DNA of 64,000 nt. Origin: an uncultured Pelagibacteraceae bacterium. GTDB taxonomy: Bacteria; Pseudomonadota; Alphaproteobacteria; Pelagibacterales; Pelagibacteraceae. Below the pieces are notes generated by a model that was not told the origin of the DNA, ran no database searches, and saw only the letters and a program-made list of their open reading frames with translations. Shown here piece after piece: positions 21,484 through 31,708 of the stretch. The first letter of the stretch is position 1. Every line of letters starts with the position of its first letter. A program made the position numbers and the translations under genes. The stretch lies in the NCBI GenBank assembly GCA_902617805.1, contig CACMYF010000001.1, positions 62,001 through 126,000 on the forward strand. The letters are read 5' to 3'.

Positions 21484-22770
21484 ATGAAAAAACAATACTT
21501 TATAAATGCAAACATTATAGATCCTCATAATTCCATAAACGAAAATGGTGGATTAATAATTGGAGAAGACGGAAAGATAGAAGCAATCGGAAAAAAGGTA
21601 AATACAAACAATTTACCAACTAGAGAAAAACCTACTGACTTAAAGGGTAAATATATATTTCCTGGTATAGTGGATATGAGAGTTTTTGTAGGCGAGCCAG
21701 GATATGAATATAAGGAAAATTTTAGGACTTTAAGCAACGCAGCATTGTCTGGTGGAGTAACTTCCGTCGTAACCATGCCTAATACAGATCCAATTATAGA
21801 TAATGTATCAATTGTAGATTTTTTAAAAAGAAGAGGACGTGATAAATCTAAAATAAATATCTTTCCTTGCGCTTCATTAACTCAAAACACTGATGGCACC
21901 AATATGACTGAATTTGGGTTATTAGCTAAAAAAGGAATTATTGCTTTTACTGACGGAGTAAAAACAATTCAAAATACTAGACTCATGTCTAGAATTATGA
22001 ATTCAGCTAAAGATTTGGGATGTCTTATAATGCAACATGCTGAAGATTTTAACTTAGCTCATAATGGAATGATTAATTCTGGCATTATTGCAACAAAATT
22101 AGGCTTATCAAGCATACCAGATATTGCTGAAAGAATTATAATTGAAAGAGATCTTACTCTCCTAGAAAAAACTAAATGTCGATATCATATATCTCAACTA
22201 TCAGCAGGAAAATCTGTGGATATAATTAAGGAACGTAAACAAAATGTTAAATTTACTTGCGGTGTATCAATCAATAATCTCTCATTAAATGAAAATGATA
22301 TTGGAGATTTTAGAACATTTTTAAAATTGTCACCTCCACTAAGAAGAGAAGAAGATCGAGAAACTTTAGTTCAAGGATTAAAAGATAAGACTATTGATGT
22401 AATTGTTTCTGACCATAAACCTGAAGATGAAGAATCTAAAAGATTAACTTTTGCTCAAGCTGCAACAGGTGCATCTGGTATTGAAACATTATTGTCTTTA
22501 AGTTTAGAATTATTTCATAACGGATCTGTAAAACTTGAAACTATCATTCAAGCATTAACATCTAACCCAGCAAAAATATTAAATATAAATAAAGGAAACT
22601 TGTCTATTGGAAATGATGCAGATTTTTGCATAGTGGATATCAATAAACCATGGATTGTAAAAAAAGAAAATTTAATCTCTAAATCAAAAAATACTTCAAT
22701 TGAAGATAAGAAACTTCAAGGAAAAGTAACCAATACATTTGTAAAAGGTATAGAATTATTTAAAATATAA
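21484..22770 (+). CDS. pyrC: Dihydroorotase
   Basis: FPGIVDMRVFVGEPGYEYKENF...GGVTSVVTMPNTDP; VSDHKPEDEESK. Confidence 0.93.
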   Translation: MKKQYFINANIIDPHNSINENGGLIIGEDGKIEAIGKKVNTNNLPTREKPTDLKGKYIFPGIVDMRVFVGEPGYEYKENFRTLSNAALSGGVTSVVTMPNTDPIIDNVSIVDFLKRRGRDKSKINIFPCASLTQNTDGTNMTEFGLLAKKGIIAFTDGVKTIQNTRLMSRIMNSAKDLGCLIMQHAEDFNLAHNGMINSGIIATKLGLSSIPDIAERIIIERDLTLLEKTKCRYHISQLSAGKSVDIIKERKQNVKFTCGVSINNLSLNENDIGDFRTFLKLSPPLRREEDRETLVQGLKDKTIDVIVSDHKPEDEESKRLTFAQAATGASGIETLLSLSLELFHNGSVKLETIIQALTSNPAKILNINKGNLSIGNDADFCIVDINKPWIVKKENLISKSKNTSIEDKKLQGKVTNTFVKGIELFKI

Positions 22771-22772
22771 AA

Positions 22773-23351
22773 ATGGAACTTTTTATAATAGGTATAATCT
22801 CATACCTAATGGGATCAATTCCTTTTGGATTAATTTTAACTAAAATATTTTTAAAAAAAGATATTAGAAAAATCGGTTCTGGTAATATTGGCGCAACAAA
22901 TGCTCTAAGAACCGGTAATAAACTAATTGGTTATTCGACACTAATACTTGATGTATTAAAAGCAGTAATACCTGTTCTATACGTAAAAATTAATTTCCCT
23001 GATGCAGTATATATATCAGCTTTATTTGCTTTTATAGGTCATGTGTTTCCAGTATGGTTAAAATTTAAAGGCGGCAAAGGTGTGGCTACATATATTGGAA
23101 TACTTTTTTCTTTAAATATTATTTATGGTTTAGCATTTGGTATTTGTTGGTTAATAATTTTTTTTATTTCTAAATACTCATCTTTAGCTTCCTTAATAGG
23201 ATCACTTTCTATACCAGTTTATATTTTAATTTTAGAGGGTTTAGAAAATATATTTTTTTACATAATAATGTTTATTTTAATATTTTTTACCCACAGAGAA
23301 AATATTAAACGCTTGAAAAATAAAGAAGAAACTAAGACAAAAATTTATTAA
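22773..23351 (+). CDS. plsY: Glycerol-3-phosphate acyltransferase PlsY
   Basis: YLMGSIPFGLILTK, IGSGNIGATNALRTGNK, FKGGKGVATYIG. Confidence 0.95.
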   Translation: MELFIIGIISYLMGSIPFGLILTKIFLKKDIRKIGSGNIGATNALRTGNKLIGYSTLILDVLKAVIPVLYVKINFPDAVYISALFAFIGHVFPVWLKFKGGKGVATYIGILFSLNIIYGLAFGICWLIIFFISKYSSLASLIGSLSIPVYILILEGLENIFFYIIMFILIFFTHRENIKRLKNKEETKTKIY

Positions 23352-23360
23352 TTTGACTAT

Positions 23361-23381
23361 CAAACTCTTTTGAGTAGTTTG
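23361..23381 (+). terminator. Weak hairpin in the plsY-topA gap (possible terminator/attenuator)
   Basis: CAAACT-CTTTTGAGT-AGTTTG inverted repeat (alternative inner stem ACTC-TTTT-GAGT), followed by TTATTTT immediately before the topA ATG. Confidence 0.35.
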
Positions 23382-23388
23382 TTATTTT

Positions 23389-25974
23389 ATGAATCTAGTC
23401 ATAGTTGAAAGCCCTGCTAAAGCAAAAACAATTAATAAATATTTAGGTGATAACTATACCGTTTTAGCTAGCTATGGTCATATTAGAGATCTTCCTTCAA
23501 AAAATGGATCTGTTGATCCTGATCAAAATTTTAAAATGGAATGGGAAGTTGATAGTTTTTCAAAAAAATATTTAAAAGAAATTACTGATGCTGCGAAAGA
23601 TTCTTCAAAAATAATTCTTGCTACTGACCCAGATCGTGAAGGTGAAGCAATAGCATGGCATGTAAAAGAATATTTAAGTGAAAAAAAACTTTTAAAGGAT
23701 AAAGAAATTGAACGTGTGGTATTTAATGAAATAACAAAAAAAGCTGTCACACATGGTATTGAAAATCCAAGACAGATAGAGCCCTTATTAGTCGATGCAT
23801 ACATGGCTAGAAGAGCACTAGATTATTTGGTGGGATTTAATATATCACCAATACTATGGACTAAATTACCTGGATCAAAATCAGCCGGTAGAGTTCAATC
23901 TGTAGCACTGAAATTGATCACTGAAAGAGAGCATGAAATTGAATTATTCAAACCAAAAGAATTTTGGACTTTAAGTGTCAATTTTCAGGATAAAAACAAA
24001 AGTAAAATTACAGCAAGTATTTCTCAACTTGATGGAGAAAAAATTGAAAAATTCTCTTTTAAAAATAAAGAGGAAATTGAAAAGGCAATTTCCAATATTA
24101 AGAATAAAAAATTTAACATAACTGATATTTCCTCAAAAGTTGTTAGTAGAAATCCCTCAGGACCCTTTACTACTTCAACACTTCAGCAAGTTGCTTCTAG
24201 TAGACTGGGTTTTGGTGCATCAAGAACAATGCAAATAGCCCAAAAACTTTATCAAGGAATAGAAATTGAGGGAGATACAGTTGGATTAATTACTTATATG
24301 AGAACGGATGGAACTAATTTATCAGCTGATGCTGTATCTGATTTTAGAAATTTTATTAAAAAAGAATATGGAAATGAATACTTGCCAGAAAATCCAAATA
24401 ATTACTCAGGAAAAAGAGCAAAAAATGCTCAGGAAGCTCATGAAGCAATAAGACCAACTGATATTAATAGAAATCCAGATTCTGTTAAAAAGTATTTAAG
24501 CTCTGACCAGCAAAAATTGTATTCTTTAATTTGGTCTAGAGCTCTATCGTCTCAAATGGAAACAGCAAAATTTGATAGAAATACTATAACGATCGAGTCT
24601 GAAGATGGTAAAACTATATGTAAATCAAGCGGATCAGTTTTGAAATTTGATGGATTTTTAAAAGTTTATTCGAATCAAAGCAAAGATGATGATGAGCAAA
24701 TTTTACCTGAGATGTCAAAAGGACCAATTAATATAGAAGCTCTTATTGATGAACAACATTTTACCCAGCCTCCCCCACGTTACTCTGAGGCAAGTTTGGT
24801 TAAAAAATTAGAGGAGTTAGGAATTGGTAGACCTTCAACTTATGCAAGCATAATTTCAACAATAGCAAATAGAGGTTATGCAGAAATAGTTAATAAAAGA
24901 TTTTTCCCAACTGACAGGGGTAAATTAATTTCTGCATTCTTAGAAAAATTATTTTCAAAGTATGTAGATTATAACTTTACAGCTGGACTGGAAGATCAGT
25001 TAGATGAAATAACTTCTGGAAAAGAAAGTTGGTTAAAAGTTCTAGAGATGTTTTGGAAAGACTTTAATAGCAATGTTTCAGAGGTAAAAGAAAAAAGAAC
25101 TAGAGAAGTTTTGGATCTTTTAAATGAGAGTTTGGGAGCATTAATATTTGACACTGATAAAGAAGGAAAGATAGTTAGAAAATGTCAATTGTGTGATACT
25201 GGTTCACTAAGTTTAAAAAATAGTTTTAGAGGAGGTGCATTTATTGGATGCTCAAACTATCCAGAATGTAAATTTACAAGACCATTATCAAAAACTAAAG
25301 CGGCTGCTCAGTCACAACTAGCGGAACCAAAATTTCTTGGAAAACACGAAAATGGAAATGATATTTTTCTAAAAAATGGAAGATTTGGTCCTTATCTACA
25401 GTATGAGAAAGTTCTTGAGGAGAATATTGAAGAAGAAAAACCTAAAAAAAGAAAAAAAAACAAGAAAAAGAAACCTGAGGTAAATGAACTATTAAAAAAT
25501 GTATCTATACCAAAAGGAATTGAATTAGAAAGTATTGATTTAGATAAAGCAAAATTTTTATGCTCACTTCCTAAATCATTGGGTATTAATCCTGAAAATC
25601 AAAAAGAAATCACCTTAAATACAGGTAGGTTTGGACCGTATTTAAAATGTGAAAATAAATCAGCTAGAATAGAGAATGTTGATGAAATTTTTTCAATTGG
25701 GCTAAATAGAGCTATTACACTCATTGCAGAAGCGAAACCTGGAAGAATGTCATCTTCAATCATAAAAGACTTAGGAGAACATCCTGAAGATAAAAAGCCA
25801 GTCCGAATCATGAAAGGCCAATATGGTCCATACATAAAATATAAATCATTAAACGCCACAATACCCGAAGAAAAAGACCCAGTAGAGCTTACAATGGAAG
25901 AAGCATTAATCCTAATTGAGAAAAGAAGAGAATACGATAAGAATAAAAAGTCTAAGGGAAAGAAAAAAAAATGA
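23389..25974 (+). CDS. topA: DNA topoisomerase I
   Basis: LVIVESPAKAKTINKYLG, TDPDREGEAIAWH, GLITYMRTDGTNLS, Cys-rich zinc motif, C-terminal repeats. Confidence 0.97.
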   Translation: MNLVIVESPAKAKTINKYLGDNYTVLASYGHIRDLPSKNGSVDPDQNFKMEWEVDSFSKKYLKEITDAAKDSSKIILATDPDREGEAIAWHVKEYLSEKKLLKDKEIERVVFNEITKKAVTHGIENPRQIEPLLVDAYMARRALDYLVGFNISPILWTKLPGSKSAGRVQSVALKLITEREHEIELFKPKEFWTLSVNFQDKNKSKITASISQLDGEKIEKFSFKNKEEIEKAISNIKNKKFNITDISSKVVSRNPSGPFTTSTLQQVASSRLGFGASRTMQIAQKLYQGIEIEGDTVGLITYMRTDGTNLSADAVSDFRNFIKKEYGNEYLPENPNNYSGKRAKNAQEAHEAIRPTDINRNPDSVKKYLSSDQQKLYSLIWSRALSSQMETAKFDRNTITIESEDGKTICKSSGSVLKFDGFLKVYSNQSKDDDEQILPEMSKGPINIEALIDEQHFTQPPPRYSEASLVKKLEELGIGRPSTYASIISTIANRGYAEIVNKRFFPTDRGKLISAFLEKLFSKYVDYNFTAGLEDQLDEITSGKESWLKVLEMFWKDFNSNVSEVKEKRTREVLDLLNESLGALIFDTDKEGKIVRKCQLCDTGSLSLKNSFRGGAFIGCSNYPECKFTRPLSKTKAAAQSQLAEPKFLGKHENGNDIFLKNGRFGPYLQYEKVLEENIEEEKPKKRKKNKKKKPEVNELLKNVSIPKGIELESIDLDKAKFLCSLPKSLGINPENQKEITLNTGRFGPYLKCENKSARIENVDEIFSIGLNRAITLIAEAKPGRMSSSIIKDLGEHPEDKKPVRIMKGQYGPYIKYKSLNATIPEEKDPVELTMEEALILIEKRREYDKNKKSKGKKKK

Positions 25975-26219
25975 AAAAAATATTAATTATCATAGTAATT
26001 TATTTATTAAACACCATGTTGGTATCAGCTGAAATAAATGATTGCTCAGGAATGAAAAAGCTGTCAAAAGAATATATTATCTGTACTGCTAAAAATATTA
26101 AAAATGCTGCAAACAAAACAAATAAAAAGATAAAAGATGGTTCTGCAAAAAAAACAGAGCAAGTAACTGAAGGTGCAAAAAAACTTATTGATAATGTTAA
26201 AAATAAAGTAAAAAAATAA
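25971..26219 (+). CDS. Small exported Lys/Asn-rich protein of unknown function
   Basis: 82 aa; N-terminal MKKILIIIVIYLLNTMLVSA signal-like segment; 4-bp overlap with topA. Confidence 0.7.
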   Translation: MKKILIIIVIYLLNTMLVSAEINDCSGMKKLSKEYIICTAKNIKNAANKTNKKIKDGSAKKTEQVTEGAKKLIDNVKNKVKK

Positions 26220-26228
26220 AGTTAATTT

Positions 26229-26690
26229 ATGAGTTTTCAAAAAAAAATAGATGAGCTTAAAATCAAACTTCCTGAAGCTAAACCACCAGTTGGTTCTTAT
26301 GTTGCTACAAAAATTACAGGAAATCTTTTATTTATATCTGGTCAAATCTCGATGGCAGAAAATGGTGAATTAATTAAAGGTAAAATTGGAAAAGATTTAT
26401 CGACAGAACAAGGATATGATGCTGCCAAAAGATGTGGATTAAGTATTGTTGCTCAGGCAAAAGTAGCATGCAATGGTGATCTGTCTAAAATTAAATCATG
26501 TATAAAATTAACAGGTTTTGTTAATTCAACAGAAGATTTTACTGAACAACCAAAAGTAATTAACGGTGCTTCCGATTTAATTGCTAGCATATTTGGTGAT
26601 GTTGGAATGCACACCAGAGCTGCAGTAAGTACAAATAGTTTACCTCTTGGAGTATCTGTTGAAGTAGATGCTATTTTTGAATTAAATTAA
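26229..26690 (+). CDS. RidA/YjgF-family protein
   Basis: GNLLFISGQISMAENGELIKGKIG; SLPLGVSVEVDAIFE. Confidence 0.88.
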   Translation: MSFQKKIDELKIKLPEAKPPVGSYVATKITGNLLFISGQISMAENGELIKGKIGKDLSTEQGYDAAKRCGLSIVAQAKVACNGDLSKIKSCIKLTGFVNSTEDFTEQPKVINGASDLIASIFGDVGMHTRAAVSTNSLPLGVSVEVDAIFELN

Positions 26691-26692
26691 TT

Positions 26693-27991
26693 TTATCTTC
26701 CAATTCCAAAATATTTATATCCCATTTTTTTAATTTTATTAGGAGAAAAAATATTTCTCATATCATAAATAATAAGATTTTTATTTTTAGAATATTTTTT
26801 AAAATTAATTGATTTAAAATCGTTCCATTCTGTATGAATAATAATTAAATCTGACCCTTCAACAGAATCTTGTATTGATTTTGAAAATTTAACATTATTT
26901 AATTTATTAAATTCTTTTTTAGAACCAGTTGGGTCAAAATATTTAATTTTTGCACCTCTCTTAGATAAATAAGGAATTAATTTCAAACTAGAAGAGTCTC
27001 TCATATCATCAGTATTAGCTTTGAATGTTACTCCCAAAAAAGATATTTTTTTGTTTTTAATTTTATTTTTCAATATTAAATTAACTCTTTTTTGTAATAA
27101 GTCAGATCTGATTTCATTTGATTTAATTACACTTTTTATAACAGATAAATTAGTTTTAAATTTTTCTGCTGTAGAAACAATTGCTTTAGTATCTTTTGGA
27201 AAACATGATCCTCCATAAGCAGGTCCTGCTCTTAAAAATCTACTTCCAATTCTTTTATCAAGACCAATACCTATGGAAATATCCTCAACATCAATGCCAG
27301 TTTTTTCACATAAATTTGCAATTTCATTAATAAATGTAATTTTTGTTGCTAAGAAAGCATTTGAAGCGTATTTTATTAATTCTGCAGCTCGTCTATTAGT
27401 AGATACAAACTTTGCACCTTTAGAAATTAGCGGCGAATATAAATTTTTTAATATCTTTTCAGATTTTTTATCATTACTTCCGATAACAACTCTATCAGGA
27501 TAAATAAAATCTCTAATTGCCTCTCCTTCTCTTAAAAATTCTGGATTTGAAACTACTGAGAAATACCCTTTTCTTACTTTTTTAGAGATAATCTTCTCCA
27601 CCTCATCTCCTGTTGTTACGGGAACTGTGGATTTGTTTATTATAATTTTAAATTTATTTATAGATTTTGATATTTCTTTTGCTACTGAATAAACTTGGCT
27701 TAGATCAGCATTATTACTATTTTTTTTTGTTGGGGTTCCAACGCATATAAAAACAATATCTGACTTTTTAACTGCTTCTTTTAAGTTTGTTGAAAAATTG
27801 AGTCTTTTGTTTTTATAATTTTTTAAAACTAATTCTTCTAAACCTGGTTCATAAATTGGGATAATACCTTTTTTTAAATTATTAATTTTATTCTCATCTT
27901 TGTCTACACATATAACATCATTACCTAAGTCAGCGAAACAAACGCCACTAACTAAACCAACATAGCCTGTGCCAATCATGCATAACTTCAT
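26693..27991 (-). CDS. ugd: UDP-glucose 6-dehydrogenase
   Basis: MKLCMIGTGYVGLVSGVCFADLGNDV; NPEFLREGEAI; GPAYGGSCFPKDTKA. Confidence 0.95.
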   Translation of the reverse strand: MKLCMIGTGYVGLVSGVCFADLGNDVICVDKDENKINNLKKGIIPIYEPGLEELVLKNYKNKRLNFSTNLKEAVKKSDIVFICVGTPTKKNSNNADLSQVYSVAKEISKSINKFKIIINKSTVPVTTGDEVEKIISKKVRKGYFSVVSNPEFLREGEAIRDFIYPDRVVIGSNDKKSEKILKNLYSPLISKGAKFVSTNRRAAELIKYASNAFLATKITFINEIANLCEKTGIDVEDISIGIGLDKRIGSRFLRAGPAYGGSCFPKDTKAIVSTAEKFKTNLSVIKSVIKSNEIRSDLLQKRVNLILKNKIKNKKISFLGVTFKANTDDMRDSSSLKLIPYLSKRGAKIKYFDPTGSKKEFNKLNNVKFSKSIQDSVEGSDLIIIHTEWNDFKSINFKKYSKNKNLIIYDMRNIFSPNKIKKMGYKYFGIGR

Positions 27992-28803
27992 AATTTTCCT
28001 ATCACTTTAGAAGAATTGATGTAACCGTTCATTGTTCCACAATCAAGATATTTTCCCTCAAAATTATGAGCTACAAATTTCTCTTTATCATTTATTAATT
28101 GTTGGATTGCATCAGTTATATGAATTTCGCTTCCCTTACTTGGTTTTAATGATTTTAGTTTCTTAAAAATTTTACGGGGTAGTATATATCTGCCTATAAC
28201 TGCATTATTTGATGGTGCGTTTTTAATAGATGGTTTTTCTACAACACCATTAATTAGATAATCTCTTTTATTTAATTTTTTATTTAATTTATAAATTCCC
28301 CATCTTGAAACTGTTTTTTTATTTACTTTCATGGATGCCATAACTGAAGCACTATATTTCTTATGAACCTTAATCATTGCTTTTGAGCAATTTTTTTTAA
28401 TTATTAAATCATCAGGTAATAACATTAAAAAATATTTATTTTTAATATATTTTTGTGTTTTAAGAACTGCGTCACCAGTACCTTTAGGAATATTTTGATA
28501 TACAAATTTTATTTTTTTTTTATATTTTAGTATTTTTTTATACTCATCAGCTATTCTTTGATCTTTCTTTTTTTTAATAATATTTTGATAAAAATTATCA
28601 CTGTAAAAGTATTTTTTAATCATTTGTTTCTTGGTAGATATTATAAAAACTATTTCTTTAATTCCGGCATCAATACATTCGTCAAGAATATACTCAATTC
28701 CAGGCTTACCATTTATAGGTAGAAGCTCTTTAGCAAATACGCTAGTTAGAGGGAGTAACCGAGTACCTAAACCAGCCAAAGGAATAATTGCTTGTTTAAT
28801 CAT
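27988..28803 (-). CDS. galU: UTP-glucose-1-phosphate uridylyltransferase
   Basis: AIIPLAGLGTRLLPLTSVFAKELLPINGKPGIEYIL. Confidence 0.94.
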   Translation of the reverse strand: MIKQAIIPLAGLGTRLLPLTSVFAKELLPINGKPGIEYILDECIDAGIKEIVFIISTKKQMIKKYFYSDNFYQNIIKKKKDQRIADEYKKILKYKKKIKFVYQNIPKGTGDAVLKTQKYIKNKYFLMLLPDDLIIKKNCSKAMIKVHKKYSASVMASMKVNKKTVSRWGIYKLNKKLNKRDYLINGVVEKPSIKNAPSNNAVIGRYILPRKIFKKLKSLKPSKGSEIHITDAIQQLINDKEKFVAHNFEGKYLDCGTMNGYINSSKVIGKL

Positions 28804-28837
28804 TTAAATGTTTTACTTATTAAATATTTTAATACAA

Positions 28838-29653
28838 ATGAAAATTTTATTAAACAATAACTCATTATTTGAATCATTAAGGCCATTTAATGACATCGGT
28901 TTTGTTCCTACTATGGGCGGAATTCACAAAGGTCATATATCACTTATAAACAAATCAAATAAACTTTGTAAAAAAACAATTGTAAGTATTTTTGTTAATC
29001 CAAAACAATTTAATAATAAAAAAGATTTTATGACCTATCCAAAAAATATACAAAAAGATTTAAATATTTTAAAAAAATCAAAAAAAGTTGATTTTGTTTA
29101 TCTTCCTAAATTTAACGACATATACAAAAATAAAAAAAAATCGAAAATTACATTACTTAAAAAAGATAAAATTTTATGCGCTAAATTTAGAAAAGGTCAT
29201 TTTGAAGGTGTTTTAGATGTAATGAGTAAATTAACAAAAATTGTAAATCCTAAGAGGATATTTATGGGAGAAAAAGATTTTCAACAACTATATTTGGTTA
29301 AAAAACTATTAGAAAGAAAATATAAAACTAAGGTTATTTCTTGTAAAACAATTCGTGATAAGAATAAAGTAGCTCTTTCATCAAGAAACTTTCTTTTAAA
29401 TAAGTCAAGTTTAGTTAAAGCAGCAAATATATATAAAAAATTAGTAAATATTAAAAAAAATATTAAAAACAATAAAAATATTTCAAATTTTTTAAAACTT
29501 CAAAAAAAACAATTGAACAATAATTATAAAATTAAAATTGATTACCTGGAGTTAAGAAATGAAAAAAACTTAGAACTTTCAAAAACAATAAATAACTCAA
29601 AATTGTTTATTGCTTACTATATAAATAATGTAAGATTAATAGATAATCTCTAA
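28838..29653 (+). CDS. panC: Pantothenate synthetase
   Basis: GFVPTMGGIHKGHISLI; VSIFVNPKQFN; IFMGEKDFQQL; start set at MKILLNNNSLF (28838). Confidence 0.9.
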   Translation: MKILLNNNSLFESLRPFNDIGFVPTMGGIHKGHISLINKSNKLCKKTIVSIFVNPKQFNNKKDFMTYPKNIQKDLNILKKSKKVDFVYLPKFNDIYKNKKKSKITLLKKDKILCAKFRKGHFEGVLDVMSKLTKIVNPKRIFMGEKDFQQLYLVKKLLERKYKTKVISCKTIRDKNKVALSSRNFLLNKSSLVKAANIYKKLVNIKKNIKNNKNISNFLKLQKKQLNNNYKIKIDYLELRNEKNLELSKTINNSKLFIAYYINNVRLIDNL

Positions 29654-29655
29654 TT

Positions 29656-31029
29656 TTATAAAAAGTAAGCACCGACTCCTAAGAAAGAAACAAAACCAAT
29701 AACATCCGTTATTGTTGTTACAAAAACACTTGAAGCAATCGCTGGATCAATATTCATTTTTTTTAAAGTAAAAGGGACCAATATACCGAACAATCCAGCA
29801 ATGATCATTGTTAGAACCATTGATATAGCTATAATAATTGAAAGGATACTATCTTGAAACCATATCTGAACAATTAAAGCACTTATAGCTGCAAAAATAA
29901 ATCCATTTAAAATACCAATAGAAAATTCTTTAAAAACATTCGAAGAGAAATTATTTTGTGTTAAGTCGTTTGTTGCAATTGTTCTAACTGTTACTGCCAA
30001 AGTTTGCATTCCAGCATTTCCACCCATTGACGCAACAATAGGCATTAAGAAAGCTAATACAACCATTTGTTCAATTGTTGCTCCAAATAAACTAATACAC
30101 CAAGTAGCTAGAAAAGCAGTAAATAAATTAAGTAAAAGCCAATTAAATCTTCTCTTTGTTTTTTTTACAACTCCATCAGTAATTTCTTCATCTCCTACCC
30201 CAGCTAATCTTAAAGCATCTTCCTCAGCTTCTTCTTTCAAGACTGTCAAAACGTCATCGTTCATGATCATGCCAACTAATTTATTGTTTTTGTCTACAAC
30301 AGCGGCTGAATTCAAATTATAATTTTCAAATAAGTTAGCAACTTCCTCTTTATCCATTTCGACAGGAATTAATAATTGAGATTCTGACATAATTGTTGCC
30401 ATTTTAGTATCACGTGGTGTTGTTAAAACTCTAGATGAAGGAACAGTACCAATTGGTTTAAAATCTTCATTTACAATAAAAATTTCTAAAAACTCTTCTG
30501 GTAAATCTTTGTTTTCTCTTAAATAGTCAATTGTTTGACCTACAGACCAATTACTTGGTATAGCCGTAAATTCACGCTGCATAAGCCTGGCAGCTGTATC
30601 CTCAGGATAGCTTAAGCTTTCTAATAAAGCAAATCTATCTTTTGGGGGTAAAGAACTTAGAATTGCATTTTTGTCTTCTTCAGGAACATTTTCTAATATA
30701 GATATTGCATCGTCTGACTCTAAACCTTTTAGAATACTTACTATGGACTCTGAAGATAAATAGGTAATAATTTCTGATTGAATAGACTCATTTAGTTCAA
30801 CAAAAACCTCCGGGTCAATATTGAAATTATTTAGTTTAATTAAACTTTCTCTGTCCCCTTCGCTAAGGTGTTCAATAATATCTGCAGCATCAGCAGGGTG
30901 CATTTCGTTAAATGAATTGGTAATAAATTGAGCGTCATTGTTAGCTATTTTGCTAGTAACAACTCTTATATATTCTTTATTAAATTCAAAATTTACTTTT
31001 TTATCTTTAGTTTTTTTAGTTAAAGACAT
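29656..31029 (-). CDS. mgtE: MgtE-family magnesium transporter
   Basis: N-domain repeats HPADAADIIEHL, CBS pair, membrane domain with MPIVASMGGNAGMQTLAVTVR. Confidence 0.94.
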   Translation of the reverse strand: MSLTKKTKDKKVNFEFNKEYIRVVTSKIANNDAQFITNSFNEMHPADAADIIEHLSEGDRESLIKLNNFNIDPEVFVELNESIQSEIITYLSSESIVSILKGLESDDAISILENVPEEDKNAILSSLPPKDRFALLESLSYPEDTAARLMQREFTAIPSNWSVGQTIDYLRENKDLPEEFLEIFIVNEDFKPIGTVPSSRVLTTPRDTKMATIMSESQLLIPVEMDKEEVANLFENYNLNSAAVVDKNNKLVGMIMNDDVLTVLKEEAEEDALRLAGVGDEEITDGVVKKTKRRFNWLLLNLFTAFLATWCISLFGATIEQMVVLAFLMPIVASMGGNAGMQTLAVTVRTIATNDLTQNNFSSNVFKEFSIGILNGFIFAAISALIVQIWFQDSILSIIIAISMVLTMIIAGLFGILVPFTLKKMNIDPAIASSVFVTTITDVIGFVSFLGVGAYFL

Positions 31030-31090
31030 AAATCTACCTATAATTTAGATTTGCACTATTAATACATAATAAAGATAATACAAATTATAA

Positions 31091-31708
31091 ATGAACATAG
31101 AGATCAAAAAGTCAATAAAACCAGTAAATTATTTTGATGCTATTAATATTCTAGAGTCAAGATTAAAGGATTTATATGAAAATAATAAGCAAGAATTAAT
31201 TTGGACTTTAGAGCATAATGAAGTTTTTACAGCAGGAACCTCTTATAGAGAGAATGAGATTATTGATAAATCGATTAAAATATTAGAAACAAATAGAGGT
31301 GGCAAAATTACTTACCATGGACCAGGTCAATTAATTTGTTATTTTGTTTTAGATTTGAGGAAAAAAAAAGATATAAGAAAATTTATAACAATTATCGAAA
31401 AAACAATAATTCAAACTTTAAAATTTTATAAAATAGAAACTTTTCCAGATAAGGATAATATAGGCATATGGCATAAATATAATGATGAAGTTAAAAAAAT
31501 TGCTGCAATAGGTATCAGAGTTAGCAAATGGATTGCCTATCATGGTTTTGCAATAAATATAAATAATGATTTAGAAAATTACAAAAAAATTATACCATGT
31601 GGTATTTCAGACAAAGGAGTAACTAATTTAAAAAATATTTTAGATCAGGATTACTCAAATCTAAGTGATATATTAATTAAAAATTTTATTTCAAATTTGA
31701 AAATCTAA
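31091..31708 (+). CDS. lipB: Octanoyl-[ACP]:protein N-octanoyltransferase
   Basis: [44 protein letters not shown]. Confidence 0.94.
   Translation: MNIEIKKSIKPVNYFDAINILESRLKDLYENNKQELIWTLEHNEVFTAGTSYRENEIIDKSIKILETNRGGKITYHGPGQLICYFVLDLRKKKDIRKFITIIEKTIIQTLKFYKIETFPDKDNIGIWHKYNDEVKKIAAIGIRVSKWIAYHGFAININNDLENYKKIIPCGISDKGVTNLKNILDQDYSNLSDILIKNFISNLKI

Noticed and set aside
31030-31090. Possible Mg2+ riboswitch upstream of mgtE
   Set aside because: The gap to divergent lipB is only 61 bp, too short for a known M-box or similar element, and no conserved motif was recognised.
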